A DNA stretch of 39,497 bases from Acidobacteriota bacterium (lineage in GTDB: Bacteria; Acidobacteriota; Terriglobia; UBA7540): NCBI GenBank assembly GCA_003225365.1, contig QHZN01000078.1, positions 1-39,497 of the forward strand, read 5' to 3'. This document shows positions 34,342 through 39,497 of the stretch, piece by piece. Made by a program: the position numbers and the translations under genes. A model generated the notes under the pieces. It was not told the DNA's origin. It did no database searches and saw nothing but the letters and a program-made list of their open reading frames with translations. Each line of letters begins with the position of its first letter. Within the stretch, counting starts at the first letter, position 1.

Positions 34342-35151
34342 ATGAAGCTTAAGGGAAGAGTCGCGATTGTTACAGGTGCGGCGGGCGGGATTGGACGCGC
34401 GTCGGCTAATTTGTTTGCGAAAGAGGGCGCCCGCGTGACACTTGTCGACGTCAAGAAGGAAGCCCTCGACGAAACTTTGGCCCTCATTCAAAAAGAAGGC
34501 GGCGATGCCCGAATTTCCTTGACCGACGTTGGTGTTGAGGAACAAGTGAAAGACTGCGTGGACGAGACTGTTCGAGGGTGGGGAAGAGTGGACATCCTCT
34601 TCAATAACGCCGGCATTGTCTTGGTGAAATTTTTGGAAGACACAAGCGAAAGAGAGTGGGACCGGCTGATGTCGGTAAACCTCAAATCCATATTCCTGGG
34701 GGTCAAGCACGTAGTCCCGCATATGCGCAGGCAAGGTGGAGGCGTGATCCTCAGCACAGCTTCCATCAGCAGTTTTGGCGGACAATTCAAAACGCCGGCC
34801 TACGTGGCATCCAAAGGGGCTGTGATGCTGCTCACTCGGTCATTGGCAATGGATTATGGGGCGGACAGCATTCGAGTGAACTGTATCTGCCCGGGTATTA
34901 CTTACACTCCGATGCTCGAGGAGCACTTAGAGGCATCCGGCGATCCGGAAGGGGTGTTAAAGCAGCGGCTCACGCGCGTTCCCCTCGGTCAGGTGCTGAC
35001 GCCGGAGGACATTGCGCGCGGCGCGTTGTACCTGGTCTCCGATGATTCCAAAGGTGTCACGGGGATTGCGCACGTTGTCGATGGGGGAATCACAGCCGGG
35101 TTCGAATACGACCGGGCATGGACCCAACCGCCACGCGCTGGGAAGCATTGA
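34342..35151 (+). CDS. Short-chain dehydrogenase/reductase
   Basis: A 269-residue classical SDR. The frame is open from 34204, but the ATG at 34342 (AGAGG upstream) puts the Rossmann motif TGAAGGIG at residues 11-18 as usual, whereas the longer form would add 46 residues of non-protein-like sequence. Asp36 at the end of beta-2 (VTLVD) favours NAD. NNAG (88-91), Ser at 141, Tyr154 and Lys158 (AYVASKG) complete the active site. The end YLVSDDSKGVTGIAHVVDGG is typical. It is the third gene of the operon (91 bases after the aldolase) and may oxidise a free sugar to its lactone or a 2-keto-3-deoxy acid. Confidence 0.92.
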   Translation: MKLKGRVAIVTGAAGGIGRASANLFAKEGARVTLVDVKKEALDETLALIQKEGGDARISLTDVGVEEQVKDCVDETVRGWGRVDILFNNAGIVLVKFLEDTSEREWDRLMSVNLKSIFLGVKHVVPHMRRQGGGVILSTASISSFGGQFKTPAYVASKGAVMLLTRSLAMDYGADSIRVNCICPGITYTPMLEEHLEASGDPEGVLKQRLTRVPLGQVLTPEDIARGALYLVSDDSKGVTGIAHVVDGGITAGFEYDRAWTQPPRAGKH

Positions 35152-35389
35152 ACGAATGGCTTTCTTCTCGCGATGTGCTATTCGAACCAGTAATTGTCCG
35201 AATGGGCCGGTGGCGCTACATGCCCAAATCAAGTTTGCATGCTTTCGATTCTTGCTGCCCCTTCGCCAAGTCGTCCACAATTTGCAATCAATTTCAACGT
35301 TTCGACTTCATGGAATCAAGTGAGTCCACTTGCCAAGCTTTCATGACGTATTTGGATCCGATCTCAATCTGTCTTGAGGAGATTTCAGG

Positions 35390-36904
35390 ATGCCCCGCCA
35401 AAAACGAATCATCGGGTTCTTTCTTGGGTTTGTCTTCTTTCTTGGATTCTCCAGCAGCAGGGCGGCGGACCCGCCAGTAACGGTTCAAGTCCGATGGGAC
35501 CGGACCATTCGGATTTCCAATACCAAGCCGACCTTATTGCTGGGAGCATCGCCGGACATGTGGCGAAAGTCGCCGCTCCACGACAAGATTTCCAAGGCCC
35601 TTGCGGATCTCGGAGCGGATGACGTTCGATACGCCGGCGGAGGATACGTCTATCCTCACTTCGGCATCCTGGAGCTCGATCCGCCCACGGGAACCAAAAC
35701 CTCTTGGGATTTTTCCTACGTTGACCCGGTGACCGAAGACGTGATGAACGTCACGAAAGGACATCCATTGGTGTTGAATTTCAGCGCCATTCCGGAATGG
35801 ATGTTCAAGACTGACAAGCCGGTTCCGTATCCGGCCGATCCCACGGTCCGCGCCTGGCAATACGAGCAAGGCTCGGAGCTGCGAGACCCTACCGCCCGCG
35901 AAGTGGGCGAGTACTTTGCCCGTGTCGTGGCATGGCACGTGAACGGCGGCTTTATAGACGAGTTGGGCGAGTGGCACGAATCTGGCCATCACTGGAAGGT
36001 GGATTATTGGGAGGTTCTGAATGAGCCGGATAACGAGCACGGACTTTCCGCGGAGTCCTACACGACGATCTACGACGCCGTAGTGGAGGTTGTCCACAAG
36101 GTATCCCCCCAAACCAAGTTTGTCGGACTTTCCGATTCCTATCCCGCTGGCCATCCGAAGCTATATGAATATTTCCTAAATCCGAAGAATCACAAACCGG
36201 GAATCCCGCTAGATATGATCTCTTATCACTTTTATGCCGTTCCCAACGCCGATGAGCCTCCGGAGGCACACCAATTTACTTTTTTCAACCAAGCGGACAG
36301 GTTCCTGGAGATTACGGGATATCTGGAAACTATTCGGAAAATGCTCTCGCCCACGACGGGCACCATGGTGAACGAAATTGGAACGATGCTGCCTGAGGAT
36401 TGGACGCAGACCAAGCCCGGCTATAAATTCACGCCCATCCGGCCTGCTTACTGGAATCTCTCAGCCGCTGTTTACGCGTATGTTTATGCGGGTCTGGCAC
36501 GGTTGGGTATCGAAGATGCGGCAGAATCGGGAATTCCTACGGCTCCAGGGATGTGGCCAAGCATAGCGATGCTCGACTGGGAAACCGGCGAGCCCAATGC
36601 GCGGTACTGGGTCCTCAAGCTGATTCATGACAGTTTCCCGCCCGGCGACAAGATTGTTGAAACCTCAACTGATTCCGGCTACGTGATGGCCCAGGCGTTT
36701 GTGAGCCCGCACGGGGTACATAAACTGCTGGTTGTGAACAAGCGCGATCGTGAGCTTGTGATAGGTCTTCCTGAGGTCAAAGGAGCAAAGGTGGAGGTGG
36801 TGGACCAGACCACGGCCTCCAACCCCCCAGCCACGAGGACTTTGTCTGGCCCTTCGTTGAAGTTGGGAGGCTTCGGAGTGGCTGTAGTAACCTTTGTTAA
36901 ATGA
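35390..36904 (+). CDS. Exported clan-A glycosidase, GH39-like
   Basis: A 504-residue enzyme with a signal peptide (IIGFFLGFVFFLGFSSSRA). It is a TIM barrel with acid/base Glu212 in WEVLNEPDNEHG and nucleophile candidate Glu329 in TMVNEIGTM, the clan GH-A arrangement, with the spacing and the NEPD form seen in GH39 and related xylosidases/iduronidases. A beta-domain closes the C-terminus (HKLLVVNKRDRELVIGLPE, GFGVAVVTFVK). GAGGAG precedes the ATG. It lies 238 bases after the SDR gene; that gap has no gene and no clear promoter. Substrate unknown, probably a plant or microbial polysaccharide side chain. Confidence 0.82.
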   Translation: MPRQKRIIGFFLGFVFFLGFSSSRAADPPVTVQVRWDRTIRISNTKPTLLLGASPDMWRKSPLHDKISKALADLGADDVRYAGGGYVYPHFGILELDPPTGTKTSWDFSYVDPVTEDVMNVTKGHPLVLNFSAIPEWMFKTDKPVPYPADPTVRAWQYEQGSELRDPTAREVGEYFARVVAWHVNGGFIDELGEWHESGHHWKVDYWEVLNEPDNEHGLSAESYTTIYDAVVEVVHKVSPQTKFVGLSDSYPAGHPKLYEYFLNPKNHKPGIPLDMISYHFYAVPNADEPPEAHQFTFFNQADRFLEITGYLETIRKMLSPTTGTMVNEIGTMLPEDWTQTKPGYKFTPIRPAYWNLSAAVYAYVYAGLARLGIEDAAESGIPTAPGMWPSIAMLDWETGEPNARYWVLKLIHDSFPPGDKIVETSTDSGYVMAQAFVSPHGVHKLLVVNKRDRELVIGLPEVKGAKVEVVDQTTASNPPATRTLSGPSLKLGGFGVAVVTFVK

Positions 36905-36963
36905 ACCGACTGAGACTTCAGCGCGGTTATACCAGGGGAGGCTGTGCGTCGTTTGGTCGGTTC
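36903..36963. terminator. Inverted repeat between convergent genes
   Basis: GAACCGAC (36903-36910) and GTCGGTTC (36956-36963) are perfect 8-base inverted repeats with a 45-base loop, spanning the end of the GH39-like gene. It may serve both converging genes; the long loop makes this uncertain. Confidence 0.3.
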
Positions 36964-37038
36964 AATATGAACACAACCAAAAACTTTGAACCAATCCATA
37001 AGAAGTAAGAAGGATGACACTTGCGCCGGCCGTCGGCC

Positions 37039-38799
37039 TTATTTTCCTTCTACAGAAAAAGCAAGCATCACATTTCCCGGCATGCTATTGCCTGAGGTGA
37101 CATACAGGATTCCGTTGGCGATGGCGGGCCCTGATTGGCTTAGTGATCCGCCGTGGGCTTTGGTTCCGTTAACGGTCTCGAACTCTTTGGCCGTGTCGAA
37201 ATCCCAAAGAACGTTGCCGTCCTTGGTACTGTAAGCGCGCAAGTGTCCGTCCATCGATCCTGAAAAAACAATGCCGGGAATAACGGTGGTTGGTGCCAAC
37301 TGCGCTGCGCTGCATCCTGCCGAGCCGACACATGCGGGCTTAAATGGTGGGGCAGCCCAGGCTCTTTCTCCAGTCTCCATTCGCAAGGCGAAGAGTCCAC
37401 CGCCGGCCGTCGGATCCTTTTCAACCCAATCGGAGAGCGGATAATAAACATACTCTCCGTCGGAAGCGCCTCCGTATTCGATTCCGCCCAGCAGGCCGCC
37501 GCGGCCGATCTTGGATTCCCACACGAGTTTCCCCTGCTGGTCAGGGTCCATCGCGTAAACGTTTCCAGACTTTTGTCCTGCAATCAGCAGGCTGCGGCCG
37601 CCCTGCAAGGACTCGAGTATCGGCGGAGCCCCAAAATCAAAATCGGGTCCAGCCTCTTTCGGGCAATTGGCCTTGTCGGGATTCACGCATGCAAGGTTCC
37701 AGCGGTCCCCCGCGGTGAATTGTCGTGACCAGAGAATTGATCCAGAGTCCATATCGAGCGCTAGCACGGCATCGCTCGAATTGGTGCTCGGTTCCGAATA
37801 ATCATTCCCGACGGCCACATATACGCGTTTCCGCGCCGGATCCAGCGTTGGCGCAGACCAGACAGCCGCGCCGGATGGTCCCCACATCTGCGTGCCTTTT
37901 GAATTTCGGGTGGTAGGCCGCGGAGCGTCTGCAATGACGTAAGTTTTCCAAAGCTGCTTGCCTCCTTCGATTTCCAGTGCCAAGACGCTTCCGCGAAACT
38001 TGCAGCACTCGTAACTCGGATCCATCGCGGAGCCCTCTTCACCCGAGGACACGGGGACGAAAAGCCGATCTCGATACAACGCCGGAGAGCCAGTGATGCG
38101 AGCTGTTGGAAAGTCTTCGACCCGCGTACACCACAAAAGGGCGCCGTTTTCCCTGTTGACGGCATATACGTTGGCCTGAACATCGCCAAAGAAAACCGCG
38201 TGCGCACCAACGGACACGGCGGAACGGATCATAGACTTCGCTTTAAACTTCCAAATAGTGCAGCCGGAAGCTGCGTCCAGTGCATAGACTGTCCCGTCCT
38301 CACTACCTTCGAACACTCTGCCACCTGTTATCGATGGTTGTGCGCTGGCGCTCGAAGCACCGGGGAATCCGAATGCCCATTTGAGTTTCAATTTGGGTAT
38401 CTCAGCGGGATCGAGGCCGGCAACGTTCGCGGGTTGGAAACGGGTGTTCGCGAGATCGCCGCCCCAACCGACCCAACCCGGAGCGTCGGACATTGGCGGT
38501 GGATCGCCCGCGCAGTCTCCCGAGCGCGTTGTAAGCGCCGGTTGATCCGGCATGCCGAGGTAGTTCGCGATGGCTTCGAGCTGGTCATGGCTTAGACCGG
38601 CGGCCTGCGGCTTCATGCGTCCGGTTTCCAATGAGGTCAGGATCGAATTGCGTGACATCCGCCGCAGAACTTCGGGCAGGGGTGCACGGGTGCCACTCCC
38701 GGCTTGATGGCACATTGAGCATTTGATTTTGAAAAGAATCGCACCGTCTTCCGGGAAGGCTGTCGAGCTCACAAGGAGGAAAATTATCGCGAGCCGCAT
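37039..38799 (-). CDS. Cytochrome c-PQQ beta-propeller dehydrogenase (polyvinyl-alcohol-dehydrogenase-like)
   Basis: A 586-residue periplasmic protein: a short signal peptide (LAIIFLLVSSTAFP), a small cytochrome c domain (heme motif Cys27-Ser-Met-Cys30-His31, residues about 17-85), then a PQQ-type eight-bladed propeller (GWVGWGGDLANTRFQP, GTVYALDAASGCTIWKFKAK, ANVYAVNRENGALLWC, VLALDMDSGSILWSRQF, HLRAYSTKDGNVLWDFDT). The N-terminal cytochrome plus propeller order matches polyvinyl alcohol dehydrogenases and related alcohol or sugar oxidases. A vicinal cysteine pair (YECCKFRG) is present. It probably oxidises an alcohol or sugar and passes electrons to the respiratory chain. Convergent with the GH39-like gene. 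Confidence 0.9.
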   Translation of the reverse strand: MRLAIIFLLVSSTAFPEDGAILFKIKCSMCHQAGSGTRAPLPEVLRRMSRNSILTSLETGRMKPQAAGLSHDQLEAIANYLGMPDQPALTTRSGDCAGDPPPMSDAPGWVGWGGDLANTRFQPANVAGLDPAEIPKLKLKWAFGFPGASSASAQPSITGGRVFEGSEDGTVYALDAASGCTIWKFKAKSMIRSAVSVGAHAVFFGDVQANVYAVNRENGALLWCTRVEDFPTARITGSPALYRDRLFVPVSSGEEGSAMDPSYECCKFRGSVLALEIEGGKQLWKTYVIADAPRPTTRNSKGTQMWGPSGAAVWSAPTLDPARKRVYVAVGNDYSEPSTNSSDAVLALDMDSGSILWSRQFTAGDRWNLACVNPDKANCPKEAGPDFDFGAPPILESLQGGRSLLIAGQKSGNVYAMDPDQQGKLVWESKIGRGGLLGGIEYGGASDGEYVYYPLSDWVEKDPTAGGGLFALRMETGERAWAAPPFKPACVGSAGCSAAQLAPTTVIPGIVFSGSMDGHLRAYSTKDGNVLWDFDTAKEFETVNGTKAHGGSLSQSGPAIANGILYVTSGNSMPGNVMLAFSVEGK

Positions 38800-39011
38800 A
38801 ATTTAGAGAATACCATTGGATCTGTTAACCACCAAGGGACAGTCGCTTCCTGTCCGATTGCGCACGATTTTCGTCCCGGCATTTTTGCGCCGAGTTAAAC
38901 TTGCGAGGGCAGCGTTCGACCGAACAACCTGCCCGGTCTGATCACGGATTACTTTGACCACAAATTGATCTGAAATCTCGAGGTTCTGAAGGACGCAGAG
39001 GCTCACTTCTA

Positions 39012-39497
39012 ATGCTCCGTCACAAGCAGGTTTGGCTGACCGCCGGTCTTGCTGCGACCATCTTTGTCGCTGAGGCAGCCTCAAAGAAGGTCAATCAACG
39101 CGCAATTCAGCGTCTCCCAAAATCTGCGCTCGCCGCGGCATTTCAAGTTGCCGCTTCAGCCGGCAGCTCAATTTATGAGATTCGGGCCGTTCATGACCCG
39201 CATGGAATCGGGAAATTCTATATGGGCCGTGAAATCGCCAGAGTTATGGGTCCCGGAGGAATTTCCTGGCTCGATCGGCCGGAGCGCGAAGAAGAGGAAC
39301 ACCCCCGCGTCGTCATTGATGCGCTGGGACTTCGGTGCGGCGAGTTCGTCGCGGACTTGGGCGCGGGATCCGGTTTCTTCACGTTCCGCCTCGCCCCCAA
39401 GGTGTGCAAATCGGGCAAAGTGCTTGCGGTGGATATCCAGGACGAAATGCTGGAAACCATCCGCGAACGCGCGGCCCGGCTGCATGTCACAAACGTG
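39012..39497 (+). CDS. Exported class I SAM methyltransferase, 3'-partial
   Basis: An open frame from ATG 39012 to the window edge (162 residues seen). The first 20 residues (VWLTAGLAATIFVAEAAS) look like a signal peptide or anchor. The body follows a recognised exported-methyltransferase pattern: HDPHGIGKFYMGREIARVMG, WLDRPEREEEEHPRVVIDAL, then motif I VADLGAGSGFFTFRLAP and motif II VLAVDIQDEMLETI. It is a second candidate exported methyltransferase, unlike the one at 5894-7360 in its flanking domain. The substrate is unknown. It is divergent from the PQQ dehydrogenase; the 212-base gap shows no clear promoter. Confidence 0.8.
   Translation, partial: MLRHKQVWLTAGLAATIFVAEAASKKVNQRAIQRLPKSALAAAFQVAASAGSSIYEIRAVHDPHGIGKFYMGREIARVMGPGGISWLDRPEREEEEHPRVVIDALGLRCGEFVADLGAGSGFFTFRLAPKVCKSGKVLAVDIQDEMLETIRERAARLHVTNV

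Noticed and set aside
35118-35480. Plus-strand 120-codon frame between the SDR and GH39-like genes
   Set aside because: It overlaps the start and signal peptide of the GH39-like gene in another frame and has no recognisable domain.
38803-39084. Minus-strand frame with a segment resembling FlaG (SDQFVVKVIRDQTGQVVR)
   Set aside because: The match is short, the rest is not protein-like, no flagellar genes are near, and it overlaps the start of the plus-strand methyltransferase.
1-39497. tRNA or rRNA genes
   Set aside because: I found no cloverleaf with a T-loop (GGTTCGAATCC-like) and acceptor pairing and no rRNA-like conserved stretch.

Overview
The window looks like a chromosomal piece of a heterotrophic, polysaccharide-degrading bacterium of the Acidobacteriota (Bryobacterales/Solibacter-like). 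The main clues are an Oar-like TonB-dependent receptor, a DUF1549/DUF1553 ('planctomycete cytochrome c') protein paired with a DUF1501 protein, a cytochrome c-PQQ beta-propeller dehydrogenase, many Tat or Sec signal peptides on enzymes, and a GC-rich sequence full of small palindromic repeats. This placement is inferred from gene families; no rRNA or other marker gene is present. Planctomycetes or Verrucomicrobia are less likely alternatives.

Layout. 1-3068: 3' part of a TonB receptor broken by two frameshifts and an internal deletion, ending in a strong hairpin. 3328-5730 (-): two tandem paralogous TPR proteins. 5894-7360 (-): an exported protein joining a heparinase-C-terminal-like beta domain to a SAM methyltransferase. 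7630-10666 (+): a GH28-like protein and a class-V aminotransferase-fold enzyme. 10667-15100: an accessory stretch with about 1 kb of gene-free palindromic DNA, then a DNA methyltransferase gene of which only the two ends survive, the middle being occupied by two unrelated ORFs, then a nested inverted-repeat element. 15144-20358 (+): DUF1549/1553 and DUF1501 genes followed by a decayed cytochrome-like gene. 20377-22247 (-): a RhaT-like sugar transporter and a sugar isomerase. 22674-28908 (+): a broken glycosidase-like gene, a DUF5060-DUF4038 (GH140-like) enzyme, a six-hairpin glycosidase, a mosaic gene remnant and an enolase-superfamily dehydratase. 29006-32018 (-): a parallel beta-helix protein and a PhyH dioxygenase. 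32390-36904 (+): 2-hydroxyacid dehydrogenase, HpcH/HpaI aldolase, SDR and a GH39-like glycosidase. 37039-38799 (-): cytochrome c-PQQ dehydrogenase. 39012-end (+): start of a second exported methyltransferase.

How it may work together (inference). Exported glycosidases and beta-helix proteins (GH28-like, GH140-like, six-hairpin, GH39-like) would release sugars from pectin-type polymers, a RhaT-like symporter would import a deoxysugar such as L-rhamnose, and the SDR, enolase-superfamily dehydratase, HpcH/HpaI aldolase and 2-hydroxyacid dehydrogenase have the right families for a non-phosphorylative 'dehydrogenase-dehydratase-aldolase' route to pyruvate plus lactaldehyde. The substrate is not proven by the sequence.

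A second theme is gene decay: at least six genes are frameshifted, truncated, internally deleted or nonsense-mutated, next to long intact genes, and the accessory stretch carries several GTAG-headed REP-like palindromes. Some single-base frameshifts could be sequencing errors; the internal deletions and mosaics are harder to explain that way.
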